This document shows positions 44,146-53,205 of a stretch of 64,000 nucleotides of DNA, piece by piece (positions within the stretch are counted from its first letter, which is position 1; each line of letters starts with the position of its first letter). The translations under genes and the position numbers were made by a program. Under the pieces are notes generated by a model, which was given only the letters and a program-made list of their open reading frames with translations, made no database searches and was not told where the DNA came from. Where the stretch lies: positions 620,001-684,000 of the forward strand of contig JACKLY010000001.1 of NCBI GenBank assembly GCA_024235655.1. Reading direction: 5' to 3'. The stretch is from Zoogloeaceae bacterium (GTDB taxonomy: Bacteria; Pseudomonadota; Gammaproteobacteria; Burkholderiales; Rhodocyclaceae).

Positions 44146-44699
44146 TCTCTGACGGGGCGTTTGCCAAGTTTGCGCTGCAAGGTTCGCCGGTGCATCTTCA
44201 GTGCTCGGGCCGTGGCTGAAATATTGCCTTCATGTTCGGCGAGTACGCGCTGGATATGTTCCCATTCAAGCCGGTCTACAGAAAGCGGGGAGTCGGAGAC
44301 ATTCAGTGAGGCGTCCCCTTCGAGTTTGTTCAGTGCAGCGACCACCTCATCGGCATCGACCGGCTTGGCCAGGTAATGTGTTGCGCCAAGTTTGATGGCT
44401 TCAACTGCGGTGGCAATGCTGGCATAGCCAGTAAGCATGACGATACGTGTGTTCGGATCAATCTCGATCAGTTTCTCGATCAATACCAGGCCAGACTCTC
44501 CGGGCATTTTGAGGTCAACAACTGCAAACTCGGGAGGGTTTTGCTGTGCAAGAGCGAGTGCCTCCTGAACGTCCGCCGCGTCGACGACGGCGTATCCACG
44601 TCGCCCCATCGCTCGTTTGAGTACCCGGCGAAAAACCTCGTCATCATCAACGAGAAGCAGGGTAGGGTTGTCCGGGTTGTTTTCAGTATTCATTGGCAT
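44142..44699 (-). CDS. regA: Redox response regulator RegA/PrrA/ActR type
   Basis: This 185-residue regulator has a receiver domain with the phospho-acceptor Asp at 62 (VVDLKMPG), the Thr in MLTGYAS and the Lys in LAKP, and a C-terminal Fis-type helix-turn-helix (ISATARALKMHRRTLQRKLGKRP) highly typical of RegA. It controls aerobic/anaerobic genes together with RegB. It starts inside the end of regB (10-nt overlap, or 4 nt if ATG 44693 is used). Confidence 0.95.
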   Translation of the reverse strand: MPMNTENNPDNPTLLLVDDDEVFRRVLKRAMGRRGYAVVDAADVQEALALAQQNPPEFAVVDLKMPGESGLVLIEKLIEIDPNTRIVMLTGYASIATAVEAIKLGATHYLAKPVDADEVVAALNKLEGDASLNVSDSPLSVDRLEWEHIQRVLAEHEGNISATARALKMHRRTLQRKLGKRPVRE

Positions 44700-46030
44700 G
44701 CTTGTGTGAGGCGTGACAGAGGAAGGGTGACGCGAGTGAGTGTGCCGCCTGCGGGAAGGGCGAGTAGTTCTACACGCCCCCCCATGCGTTCGATGGTGGC
44801 ATTGGTCAGGAAGAAGCCAATGCCAAGGCCGCCGCTGATTTCCGGATCATCACCGTGCTTGGTACTGATGAATGGCGTACCAAGTTTTTCGGATGTTTCC
44901 GGAGAGATGCCGGAACCCTGGTCGATGATGTCGATACGCAGCTTGCGCTCATCCCAGTTGGCTTCAAACTTCAGTCCGGTAGGTGAAGCATCCGCTGCAT
45001 TGTCGAGCAAGTTGAGCAGGGCGTGCTCCAGGGTTCTGTCTGTGGCGATCAAGGGGGCGGGAAGGTTGCCATTGAGTTTCGCTTCGATGGTGACACGCGG
45101 GCGTATCAACTGCCACTCTTCAAGCAAGCGCTCGAGATAGGCGTGCAGAGAGAGGGAGTCGGGCGAATCGTCGCGAGACTGCCCTGCCGATGCCAATGTC
45201 TGCGAAAGTATCCGCTTGCATTCGTCAACCTGGCCGCGCAGCAATACAAGATCACTGGAAAGCTCCGGGCTATTTTGATGACTGAGCTCCATTTCGCGCA
45301 AGACGACAGCCATGGTCGATAAGGGGGTGCCCAGCTTGTGTGCAGCGCTGGCCGCAAGGGTGCCCAGCGCCAGAATCTGTTCGTTGCGCAAGGCCCCTTC
45401 CCTGGCCGCCGCCAGTTCCTGCTCCCGGGATTTCAACGCAGCCGCCATGCGCGTCAGAAACAGGGCAACAATGCCCGCACTGACAACAAAATTAAGCCAC
45501 ATGCCCAAAACATGCAGGGCAAAGCCGCTGGCGTGCCCTGCATGTTCCGGTGCAATACCTGAAGCGCGTGCGAGCAAGGTATCCAGCCGGGCCAACTCAC
45601 CGTGAGGAGCCGGAAGCGGCAGGTTCCAGAACATGAGAAAGGTATAGATCAGCGTGGTTGCGCCGGCCATCGCCCAGGCGTGGCCGGCAGGAAGGACTGT
45701 GGCGGCAATGGTAAGCGGGACAAGAAACAGGGAAACAAAAGGGTTGGCAGAGCCACCGGAGAGGTAGAGCAGAACACCGAGGGCAGCTACATCGACGAGC
45801 AAGTGAGCGAACACCTCGTCATCACTGACCGTTCTGGCTTGCTGCAAGCGCCACTGTGTGTAGAGGTTGAAAAAGGCGAGGAATACCGTGACCGAGATCA
45901 TCGGTGTGATGAGCAGCGGCATTTTCAGCCAGGCAATGGCGAGAAGCAGAACGATGGTCTGCGCGAGAACAGATATCCGGCGCAGGGCAAGCAGTCGTGG
46001 CAGGGGGCTGGATGCGGTGATTAAAACCAT
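44690..46030 (-). CDS. regB: Redox sensor histidine kinase RegB/PrrB type
   Basis: The 446-residue inner-membrane kinase has six N-terminal helices; a quinone-binding GGSANPF lies at 92-98 as in RegB. The H-box is AHKLGTPLS with His at 231, and a Cys at 271 (DECKRIL) matches the redox-active Cys of RegB. The ATP lid includes LDNAADAS, DQGSGIS and GGLGIGFF. It senses the ubiquinone pool and passes phosphate to RegA, whose gene overlaps its end. Confidence 0.95.
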   Translation of the reverse strand: MVLITASSPLPRLLALRRISVLAQTIVLLLAIAWLKMPLLITPMISVTVFLAFFNLYTQWRLQQARTVSDDEVFAHLLVDVAALGVLLYLSGGSANPFVSLFLVPLTIAATVLPAGHAWAMAGATTLIYTFLMFWNLPLPAPHGELARLDTLLARASGIAPEHAGHASGFALHVLGMWLNFVVSAGIVALFLTRMAAALKSREQELAAAREGALRNEQILALGTLAASAAHKLGTPLSTMAVVLREMELSHQNSPELSSDLVLLRGQVDECKRILSQTLASAGQSRDDSPDSLSLHAYLERLLEEWQLIRPRVTIEAKLNGNLPAPLIATDRTLEHALLNLLDNAADASPTGLKFEANWDERKLRIDIIDQGSGISPETSEKLGTPFISTKHGDDPEISGGLGIGFFLTNATIERMGGRVELLALPAGGTLTRVTLPLSRLTQACQ

Positions 46031-46064
46031 TATTGGATTTTACGCCGCAAGGACCGGGGAATTG

Positions 46065-46091
46065 CCGGCTGCGGCATTTCGCCGCAGCCGG
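46065..46091 (-). other. Strong hairpin between lysA and regB
   Basis: A perfect 11-bp stem (CCGGCTGCGGC and GCCGCAGCCGG) with a 5-nt loop lies in the 74-nt gap. No T run follows on either strand, so it may slow or end transcription with Rho, or protect the lysA mRNA end, rather than being a classical terminator. Confidence 0.5.
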
Positions 46092-46104
46092 TGTTGGGAG
46101 CGCC

Positions 46105-47349
46105 TTATGGCAGCAGGCGTTCCTGCGAGAAAAGCGATTCAACGGTTTCACGCGGACGCAGCAGATGGGTCTGGGCACCATCAACCATGACTTCCGCCGC
46201 ACGTGGCCGGGTGTTGTAGTTGGAACTCATGGTCATGCCGTAGGCACCAGCAGACATGATGGCCAGCAGATCATCCTCCTGCAGGGCGAGCGGGCGCGAG
46301 CGGCCGAGGAAGTCTCCGGATTCGCAAACCGGGCCAACGATCTCCCAATTCTTCTCCATCTCCTTGCGTGGTATGACCGGGAGGATGTCGTGCCAAGCGT
46401 CGTAAAGAGCGGGCCGCGCCAGGTCGTTCATGGCGGCATCGACGATGGCGAAGTTTTTCAGTTCGCCAGGCTTCAGATACTCGACCTTGGTCAGTAACAG
46501 GCCGGCATTGCCGACCAGACGGCGGCCAGGTTCAAGAATGATCTTGAGCTTTCGGCTGTTGAGTTTTGCCAGCAAGGGAGTCAGGTAACTCTTTACGCTG
46601 GGTGCAGTTTCGTCCTGATAGCGGATACCAAGTCCGCCGCCGAGATCAATATGGTGAAGTGTAATGCCCTCAGCAGTCAGTTGGTCGATGAGTAGCAGTA
46701 CCTTGTCAAGCGCTTCGGCAAAAGGGGCCGGGTCTAGAAGTTGTGAGCCGATATGGCAATCGATGCCGCTGATTTCGATGTTCGGTAAGGCGGAAGCGCG
46801 GCGGTACAGGGGGAGGGCGTCTTCATAAGCAACGCCAAACTTGTTTTCCTTGAGCCCGGTCGAAATGTAGGGGTGGGTCTTGGCGTCGACATTCGGGTTG
46901 ACCCGCAGGCTGATCGGGGCGCGTTTGCCAACGATGCCAGCAACTTCATTGAGCCGTTCAAGCTCCGGGGCAGACTCTACGTTAAAGCACAGAATGCCGG
47001 CAGCCAGGGCCTGCTTCATCTCAGCTGCGGTTTTTCCTACGCCGGAAAAGACGATTTTCTGCGGGTCGGCACCCGCCGCCAGGGCGCGCTGCAGTTCGCC
47101 GCCGGAGACGATGTCGAAGCCGGCGCCACGGCGGGCAAAGACATTGAGCACGCCAAGATTTGAATTGGCTTTGACGGCATAGCAGACCAAGGCATCAGTG
47201 CCTTGCAATTCGGCAAGGAATTCGTCAAGCGATGCTTCGAGAGCTGCACGAGAGTAAACGTAACAAGGGGTGCCGAACTGTTCGGCAATCTTCTTCAGCG
47301 GCGTTAGTTCGGCGTGCAAGGCGCCATCACGCATGGAGAATGAACTCAT
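46105..47349 (-). CDS. lysA: Diaminopimelate decarboxylase
   Basis: LysA makes lysine from meso-diaminopimelate with PLP. The 414-residue protein has the PLP-binding Lys at 60 (YAVKAN), the HIGSQ segment, GGGLGI, EPGRRLVG and CESGDFLG near the C-terminus, all conserved. Its start overlaps the stop of the small lipoprotein gene (TAATG), a usual arrangement in proteobacteria. dapF at 25494 acts in the same pathway. Confidence 0.97.
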   Translation of the reverse strand: MSSFSMRDGALHAELTPLKKIAEQFGTPCYVYSRAALEASLDEFLAELQGTDALVCYAVKANSNLGVLNVFARRGAGFDIVSGGELQRALAAGADPQKIVFSGVGKTAAEMKQALAAGILCFNVESAPELERLNEVAGIVGKRAPISLRVNPNVDAKTHPYISTGLKENKFGVAYEDALPLYRRASALPNIEISGIDCHIGSQLLDPAPFAEALDKVLLLIDQLTAEGITLHHIDLGGGLGIRYQDETAPSVKSYLTPLLAKLNSRKLKIILEPGRRLVGNAGLLLTKVEYLKPGELKNFAIVDAAMNDLARPALYDAWHDILPVIPRKEMEKNWEIVGPVCESGDFLGRSRPLALQEDDLLAIMSAGAYGMTMSSNYNTRPRAAEVMVDGAQTHLLRPRETVESLFSQERLLP

Positions 47350-47555
47350 TATTTGGCTTCCTGTGCCGTGCTAAGATCAGCGTTACCTGTAGTGGCCGGC
47401 GTTGAGGGTTCGGAGGTTGTTGCGGGTTTCGGTTTGGCTGGGGCCGGGTTGCCCAGAATAGGGGCGGGCGTTGGGCCTGGCAGCAAGGTCAGGCCGCCGC
47501 GTGTGCCGCAGGCGCCAAGCGCCAGCAGGATTGCCAGAAAAGTGATGTGGCGCAT
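47349..47555 (-). CDS. lptM: Small lipoprotein LptM (YifL-like)
   Basis: The 68-residue lipoprotein has a lipobox LALGAC with Cys at 16, then GTRGGLTLLPG, similar to the family's GQKGPLYLP, and a Pro/Ala/Thr-rich tail. LptM helps LptD fold and form its disulfides in the LPS transport machinery. The position directly upstream of lysA matches the usual gene order. Confidence 0.85.
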   Translation of the reverse strand: MRHITFLAILLALGACGTRGGLTLLPGPTPAPILGNPAPAKPKPATTSEPSTPATTGNADLSTAQEAK

Positions 47556-47591
47556 GGGTCAAGAACACTAAAATCGGGATGTTAGCACAGG

Positions 47592-47909
47592 ATGAACGAG
47601 TCAGAATTCAATGCATTGGCCGGGGCGACCCTGAGTCTGATCGAGCAGAAGCTGGATGCCTGCGATGCCGATGTTGACTATGAATTGGTACCCGGTGGCG
47701 TGCTTGAGCTCGAATTTGCTGATGGCAGCAAGATCATTGTCAACAAGCATGTTGTTGCGCAGGAGATCTGGGTCGCTGCCCGGTCAGGTGGGTTCCATTT
47801 TCGCCGTGACGGCGAGGTGTGGCGAGACACTCGCGATGGCAGCGAATTGCTCGAGAAGCTCGGCCGTCTGGTGACGGCTCAGGCAGGAGAAGAGGTCGTT
47901 TTTTCCTAA
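47592..47909 (+). CDS. cyaY: Frataxin-like protein CyaY
   Basis: The 105-residue protein is a bacterial frataxin that binds iron and tunes iron-sulfur cluster assembly. The acidic N-terminal helix (SEFNALAGATLSLIEQKLDAC), LELEFADGSKIIVNKH, QEIWVAARSGGFHF and the W in EVWRD are family markers. It is divergent from lptM-lysA and its stop overlaps that of mrcA (convergent ends). Confidence 0.95.
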   Translation: MNESEFNALAGATLSLIEQKLDACDADVDYELVPGGVLELEFADGSKIIVNKHVVAQEIWVAARSGGFHFRRDGEVWRDTRDGSELLEKLGRLVTAQAGEEVVFS

Positions 47910-50212
47910 TCTACCGGGTTGCTCGGAGCGTCTCCCGGGAATATCTCCCGTAAAAAATCAGGAATTTCGGGCGGGGCATTTTCCTTGTAGAAAAATTCCT
48001 TTGCTGGCCCCTTTCCGGGGAAAGCGACATCCCTTGAAACGAGGCCTTCGGGGGCTTGCGGGAACATTTCCGGTACGTCATGCAAGGCTTTTTGCATGTA
48101 ACCAATCCAGATCGGTAGTGCTGTCGCGCCACCTGTCTCACCATTCCCAAGGTTTTTGGGTTGATCGAAGCCAACCCAGGCACATCCGGCCTGCGTGGCT
48201 TGGTAACCGCAGAACCAGGCATCCACATGTTCATTGGTGGTGCCGGTCTTGCCAGCCAAGTCTTTTCGTTTCAGTGTGTTGGAGGCTCGGGTTGCCGTGC
48301 CGTAGAGCGTTACGTCGCGGAGCAGGCTGTCCATCAGGAAGGCGTTGCGGGGGTCTATAGCGCGCAACTCCTCATTCCCGGCCGGGGTTGGCTGGGCTTG
48401 GGCCAGAACCTGGTCCTTGTCATCGCGAATGTCGCGGACGATATAGGGCTGTATGCGATAACCACCGTTGGCAAATACAGCATAGGCAGAAACCATTTGC
48501 CAAGGAGTTGCTGCTCCGGCACCTAGTGCCATGGTCAGATAGGCAGGGTGTTTCTCGGCGTTGAAACCAAACCGGGTCGCGTAATCCTGCGCATAATCAG
48601 TACCGATTGACTGCAGGATGCGGATTGAGACCATGTTTTTCGATTTCGCTAGCGCTGTACGCAGTTTCATCGCGCCTTCGTACTTGCCATCGTAGTTCTT
48701 GGGTTCCCATGCCTGGCTGCCGGTTACGGCGGCGGGGATCACAATCGGTTCGTCTTGAACCATCGATGATGGTGTGAAGCCTTTTTCGAGTGCAGCAGAA
48801 TAGATGAAGGGCTTGAAGCTGGAACCTGGTTGTCGCCAAGCCTGCGTGACATGGTTGAACTTGTTTCGATTGAAATCGAAGCCGCCGATCAGCGCGCTGA
48901 TGCTGCCTGTTTGCGGGTCGATCGCGACAAAAGCGGATTCAACTTCCGGCATCTGCACAATTTGCCAATTGCCCTTGTCATCCTTCTGCACACGGATGAC
49001 CGCGCCGCGTCGAATGCGCTTGTTGGGCGGTGCTTTTTCGTCAAGCATACGGAGAGCAAACTTGAGTCCGTCACCCGACAGGGTGATCAGTTCGCCTCCT
49101 TTGCGATAGGCCTTGACCAGTTTTGCCTGGGCTTCGAGAACAATGGCCGGAGAAAGGTCATCTGTGCCGCTGATGTCAGCCAGCAATTCGTCGAGTTTTT
49201 CGTCCAGGTGCGAAGAAACATCTTTCAGGTCGATATAGGATTCGGCTCCACGGTATCCGTGGCGACGGTCGTAATCGAAAACTCCCCGGCGCAAACTGGC
49301 ATAGGCTGCCTGCTGTTCAGCCTTGGTAATGGTTGTGTACACCCGGAGGCCACGGGCGTAGACATCATCAGGGAAGCGCTCGGCCGCAATTTGCCGCGCC
49401 ATTTCTGCAACAAATTCAGCGTGTACCGAAAATTCACTGGCATCCCGCTTGACGATCAACGCTTGCTTTAGGGCTTCCTCATGTTGTTTATCGTCAATTG
49501 CACCAAGTTCCTTCATGCGGCGCAAAACGTACTGTTGCCGTAGTCGGGCACGTTTAGGATTGACGACCGGGTTGAATGCAGACGGTGCTTTGGGTAAGCC
49601 GGCGAGCATTGCCGCTTCAGCGGTGCTCAAGTCGGCGAGTGATTTGCCGAAGTAGATTTGCGCAGCAGCAGAAAAACCATAGGCACGCTGGCCGAGATAG
49701 ATCTGGTTGATATAAAGCTCAAGGATTTGCTCCTTGCTCAGGTGGTGCTCGATCTTGAACGAGAGCAGGGCTTCGTAAACTTTGCGGGTGTATGTTTTTT
49801 CGCTGGAAAGAAAGAAATTTTTGGCAACTTGCTGGGTAATCGTGCTGGCCCCTTGCCTCTTGTTGCCAGAGGTAATGTTCATGATTGCAGCACGAAGCAC
49901 GCCAAGCGCATCAACGCCGCTATGCTGATAGAAACGCTCGTCTTCTGCTGCGAGGATTGCTTGCTTCATGACCAGTGGCACTTCTTCAATGCGCACTACA
50001 TTGCGGCGCTCTTCTCCGAACTCGCCGATCAGGTGACCGTCGGATGTGTAGACGCGCAACGGTATCTTGGGGCGATAGTCGGTCAGGACTTCCAGTGAAG
50101 GGAGGTTCGGATAGGCGAGTATCAGAACGATCGCGATGACAGCGATGCCGATGAGCAGCGCGCCTCCGATCAGAATCAGCGGATAGAGAATCCAGCGCAG
50201 TAATGAAGGCAA
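47906..50212 (-). CDS. mrcA: Penicillin-binding protein 1A
   Basis: The 768-residue bifunctional enzyme polymerises and cross-links peptidoglycan. One N-terminal membrane helix (about 8-32) is followed by a glycosyltransferase domain with the catalytic Glu in EDERFYQHSGVD, an OB-like insert, and a transpeptidase domain with SSFKP as SXXK and KTGTTN as the KTG box. The start at TTG 50212 is weak, with no strong ribosome binding site, but fits the family start. It is divergent from pilM, a common arrangement. Confidence 0.95.
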   Translation of the reverse strand: MPSLLRWILYPLILIGGALLIGIAVIAIVLILAYPNLPSLEVLTDYRPKIPLRVYTSDGHLIGEFGEERRNVVRIEEVPLVMKQAILAAEDERFYQHSGVDALGVLRAAIMNITSGNKRQGASTITQQVAKNFFLSSEKTYTRKVYEALLSFKIEHHLSKEQILELYINQIYLGQRAYGFSAAAQIYFGKSLADLSTAEAAMLAGLPKAPSAFNPVVNPKRARLRQQYVLRRMKELGAIDDKQHEEALKQALIVKRDASEFSVHAEFVAEMARQIAAERFPDDVYARGLRVYTTITKAEQQAAYASLRRGVFDYDRRHGYRGAESYIDLKDVSSHLDEKLDELLADISGTDDLSPAIVLEAQAKLVKAYRKGGELITLSGDGLKFALRMLDEKAPPNKRIRRGAVIRVQKDDKGNWQIVQMPEVESAFVAIDPQTGSISALIGGFDFNRNKFNHVTQAWRQPGSSFKPFIYSAALEKGFTPSSMVQDEPIVIPAAVTGSQAWEPKNYDGKYEGAMKLRTALAKSKNMVSIRILQSIGTDYAQDYATRFGFNAEKHPAYLTMALGAGAATPWQMVSAYAVFANGGYRIQPYIVRDIRDDKDQVLAQAQPTPAGNEELRAIDPRNAFLMDSLLRDVTLYGTATRASNTLKRKDLAGKTGTTNEHVDAWFCGYQATQAGCAWVGFDQPKNLGNGETGGATALPIWIGYMQKALHDVPEMFPQAPEGLVSRDVAFPGKGPAKEFFYKENAPPEIPDFLREIFPGDAPSNPVD

Positions 50213-50242
50213 GACGATGGTCCAGATAGGTGTGTGGCGCGA

Positions 50243-50271
50243 ATTATACGCGGCCGATATGCAGACGGAAA
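50243..50271 (-). promoter_or_regulatory. Putative mrcA promoter
   Basis: A perfect TATAAT (50248-50243, minus strand) lies 30 nt before the mrcA start, with a weak -35 TTTCCG 17 nt upstream. A promoter for pilM on the other strand is not as clear: TATAAC at 50323-50328 is the best -10. Confidence 0.5.
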
Positions 50272-50376
50272 AATTGCTTTACATGACTAGTGCTTGTTGC
50301 TAGGATCTAACGTAGATTATTGTATAACGACTCTAAGTAGTCATTTTAAAACGAATTTTTGCCAAGGGTGGCGATT

Positions 50377-51456
50377 TTGCAAATAGACCTCTCGATCTTC
50401 AGTGCGAAGGCTCGGCCATTGATTGGATTGGACATTAGTTCCTCTGCCGTCAAAATGGTTGAGCTTTCCGGGGGCGGCAAGGAGGGTTTTCGTGTCGAGC
50501 GGTATACGATCGAAGTCCTTGCCAAAGACGTCGTGGCCGACGGCAATATTGTCAATCTTGAAGCGGCTGCCGATGCTGTCAAAAAGGCATGGAAGCGATT
50601 GGCAACGTCGACTCGTGATGTGGCTTTGGCGCTACCGGCTGCGGCAGTCATTACCAAAAAGATCATCGTTCCGGCTGGGCAGCGGGAAGAGGATCTTGAG
50701 TTCCAGGTTGAATCCGAGGCAAACCAGTACATTCCGTTTGCGCTTGAGGAAGTTAACCTTGATTTTCAGGTCGTCGGGCCGGCGCCGTCATCTCCGGATG
50801 AAATCGAAGTCTTGATTGCGGCTTCGCGCAAGGAACGGGTTGAGGATCGGGTGGCGGTTGCCGAGGCCGCCGGACTAAAGCCGGTAGTCATGGATGTCGA
50901 ATCCTATGCAGTGCTCGCGGCCTTTGAATTGATCGAGAGCCAGTTGCCGGATGGGGGGCATAATCAGGTGATCGCACTGGTTGATGTGGGGGCTAACTCC
51001 ATGAATCTGACAGTGCTCAAAAATGCGCAGCAGGTTTACGCTCGAGAACAGGCTTTCGGCGGGAATCAACTGACTCAGGACATTGCCCGGCAGTACGGTA
51101 TGAGTTTTGAAGAGGCAGAAGCGGCAAAGCGTGCCAACAATCTGCCAGATACCTATGAAGCAGAGTTGCTCGGGCCATTTGTCGAAAATATGGCACTGGA
51201 AGTTTCTCGCGCACTACAGTTCTTTTTCACATCTACCCAGTTCAATCAGGTGCACCATGTGGTGCTGGCAGGGGGGTGTGCGGTTCTTCCTGGGGCTGAC
51301 GAGGCCGTCGCCTCTCGCACCCAGATCAATACCGTTGTGGCCAACCCGTTTGCCAACATGGTGCTTTCCGACCGTGTAAAGGCAAGGAATCTGTTGGCTG
51401 ATTCCTCCTCGCTGCTGGTGTCCTGCGGCTTGGCCATGCGGAGGTTTGACGAATGA
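50377..51456 (+). CDS. pilM: Type IV pilus assembly protein PilM
   Basis: PilM is an actin-like cytosolic protein that binds the PilN tail and links the alignment complex to the pilus motor. The 359-residue product has the actin-like phosphate loops LIGLDISSSAVKMVEL and LVDVGANSMNLTVLK and an adenosine motif VLAGGCAVLPGADE. The start chosen is TTG 50377, about 6 nt after AAGGGTG; TTG 50359 and GTG 50368 are alternatives. It overlaps pilN by 4 nt. Confidence 0.93.
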   Translation: MQIDLSIFSAKARPLIGLDISSSAVKMVELSGGGKEGFRVERYTIEVLAKDVVADGNIVNLEAAADAVKKAWKRLATSTRDVALALPAAAVITKKIIVPAGQREEDLEFQVESEANQYIPFALEEVNLDFQVVGPAPSSPDEIEVLIAASRKERVEDRVAVAEAAGLKPVVMDVESYAVLAAFELIESQLPDGGHNQVIALVDVGANSMNLTVLKNAQQVYAREQAFGGNQLTQDIARQYGMSFEEAEAAKRANNLPDTYEAELLGPFVENMALEVSRALQFFFTSTQFNQVHHVVLAGGCAVLPGADEAVASRTQINTVVANPFANMVLSDRVKARNLLADSSSLLVSCGLAMRRFDE

Positions 51457-52016
51457 TACGGATAAACCTCCTGCCGCACCGCGAAGAGAAAAGGAAGGCA
51501 AGACGGCAGCAGTTCATTGTCTTGGCTGTTCTGGTCTCGGTCCTTGCCAGCCTGATCGTATTTCTCGGCTACTCCATCATTGATGGGTATATCTCGACAC
51601 AGGATGCAAGGAACGATTTCCTCAAGAAGGAAATTGTTGTCCTCGACAAGCAGCTTGAGGAAATCAAGCGGTTGAAGGAGCAGGCTGCGGCGTTGCTTGC
51701 TCGCAAGCAAGTAATTGAGTCTTTGCAGGGGGATCGTGCCGAGGCTGTTCATCTGTTGAATGAAATGGTCAAGCAGGTTCCGGAAGGCGTTTATCTCAAA
51801 TCTATCAAGCAGAATGGCCGAACAATCACGTTGAATGGCTATACCCAGTCAAATGCGAGAGTCTCAGCCTTGATGCGTAATCTGGAGGCCTCACAATGGA
51901 TTGAGGCACCGAAGTTGATAGAAATCAAAGCGGTCACTGTAGACAAGCGGCGAGTCAGTGAATTCAGCATGACCGCAACTACCAAGCGTCCCTCCGTCGA
52001 GGAGGTTAAAAAATGA
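51453..52016 (+). CDS. pilN: Type IV pilus assembly protein PilN
   Basis: The 187-residue protein starts with the PilM-binding motif IRINLLPHREEK, then has one membrane helix (about 24-44), a coiled coil and a ferredoxin-like periplasmic domain ending in FSMTATTKRP. It pairs with PilO in the inner membrane. It overlaps pilO by 4 nt. Confidence 0.95.
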   Translation: MIRINLLPHREEKRKARRQQFIVLAVLVSVLASLIVFLGYSIIDGYISTQDARNDFLKKEIVVLDKQLEEIKRLKEQAAALLARKQVIESLQGDRAEAVHLLNEMVKQVPEGVYLKSIKQNGRTITLNGYTQSNARVSALMRNLEASQWIEAPKLIEIKAVTVDKRRVSEFSMTATTKRPSVEEVKK

Positions 52017-52684
52017 AGGCTCCTGCTCTCCCGAAAATCGATTTCCGTGAGATTGCTGAGGATTTCCGGCGTCTGAACCCCAATGATCCTGGGGCGTGGC
52101 CACTGATTCCAAAGGTTGTAATCCTTGTCAGTTTGTTTGCTTTGTTGATTGCCTCCGGGTGGTGGTTCATCTGGCAGGACCAGCTTGATTCGCTGGAAAG
52201 CAAGCAAGGTGAAGAGGTCCGGCTGAAGGAAGAATTCCTCAATAAAAAGCGCCAGTCGGTGAATCTTGATCTGCATATCCAGCAGTTGAATGAAATTGAC
52301 CGGTCGTTTGGAGCGTTGCTGAAACAGTTACCCAACAAGGCGGAGGTTGAATCCTTGCTGGTCGAAATCAACCAGTCGGGAATGGGGCGGGGTTTGCAAT
52401 TCGAGCTGTTCAAGCCGGGGCAGGAAATCGTAAAGGATTTCTATGCGGAGCTGCCGATCGCCGTGAGACTACTTGGCAGCTATCACGATTTCGGAGCATT
52501 TGCGGGGGATATCGGGCGCCTGTCCAGGATCGTAACGCTCAATAATCTGAATATCACCGCGCAGCCAAAGGATGGCACGTTGGTAATGGATGCGGTTACG
52601 AAAACATTTCGTTACCTTGATGAAGAGGAATTGGCACGCCAGAGAAAGGCGGCTCAGGAAGCGAAAAAAGGTGGGAGAAAATGA
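52013..52684 (+). CDS. pilO: Type IV pilus assembly protein PilO
   Basis: The 223-residue inner-membrane protein has one helix (about 37-57), a coiled coil, and a periplasmic part with PNKAEVESLLVEINQSG, YAELPIAVRLLGSYHDFGAF and VTLNNL. It pairs with PilN to align inner membrane and secretin. It overlaps pilP by 4 nt. Confidence 0.95.
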   Translation: MKAPALPKIDFREIAEDFRRLNPNDPGAWPLIPKVVILVSLFALLIASGWWFIWQDQLDSLESKQGEEVRLKEEFLNKKRQSVNLDLHIQQLNEIDRSFGALLKQLPNKAEVESLLVEINQSGMGRGLQFELFKPGQEIVKDFYAELPIAVRLLGSYHDFGAFAGDIGRLSRIVTLNNLNITAQPKDGTLVMDAVTKTFRYLDEEELARQRKAAQEAKKGGRK

Positions 52685-53205
52685 TCCGAAACCTGACAGC
52701 AATTCTTTCTCTCGGCTTGCTGCTCGCCGCTTGTGGTGGCGGGGAACAGGATGAGTTGCGACTCTGGATGAAGGAAGAAACAAAGGATATGCGGGGGCGG
52801 GTCGCTCCACTGCCTCAGGTCAAGCTCTATGAGCCGGTGGCTTATGATGGTGGGGGCTTGGTAGACCCGTTCAGGACGTCACGGATCACTTTGGATAATA
52901 GACCGGGTGGTGGCGGTGGGCTACAGCCGGATATGAATCGCCCAAGAGAACCTCTTGAGTCCTATCCCCTGGAATCAATCAAGTATGTCGGATCGCTGAC
53001 CAAAAATCGGCAAACCAACGGGATCGTGATGGTCGAAGGGGCTTTGCATCAGGTACGAGCGGGAAGTTATATGGGCCAGAATTTTGGCATTGTGACAAAA
53101 ATATCGGAGACGGAAATGACATTGCGCGAACTGGTACAAGACCCCTCCGGAGATTGGGTCGAACGTTCGAGCACCTTGCTGCTGCAGGCCAAGGAGGGTA
53201 AATAA
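52681..53205 (+). CDS. pilP: Type IV pilus lipoprotein PilP
   Basis: This 174-residue inner-membrane lipoprotein has the lipobox LLAAC with Cys 18, a Pro-rich linker including YDGGGLVDPF, and a beta-rich C-terminal domain (YPLESIKYVG, GIVMVEGALHQV, GQNFGIVTKISE) that binds the PilQ N0 domain. It ends overlapping pilQ. Confidence 0.95.
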   Translation: MIRNLTAILSLGLLLAACGGGEQDELRLWMKEETKDMRGRVAPLPQVKLYEPVAYDGGGLVDPFRTSRITLDNRPGGGGGLQPDMNRPREPLESYPLESIKYVGSLTKNRQTNGIVMVEGALHQVRAGSYMGQNFGIVTKISETEMTLRELVQDPSGDWVERSSTLLLQAKEGK

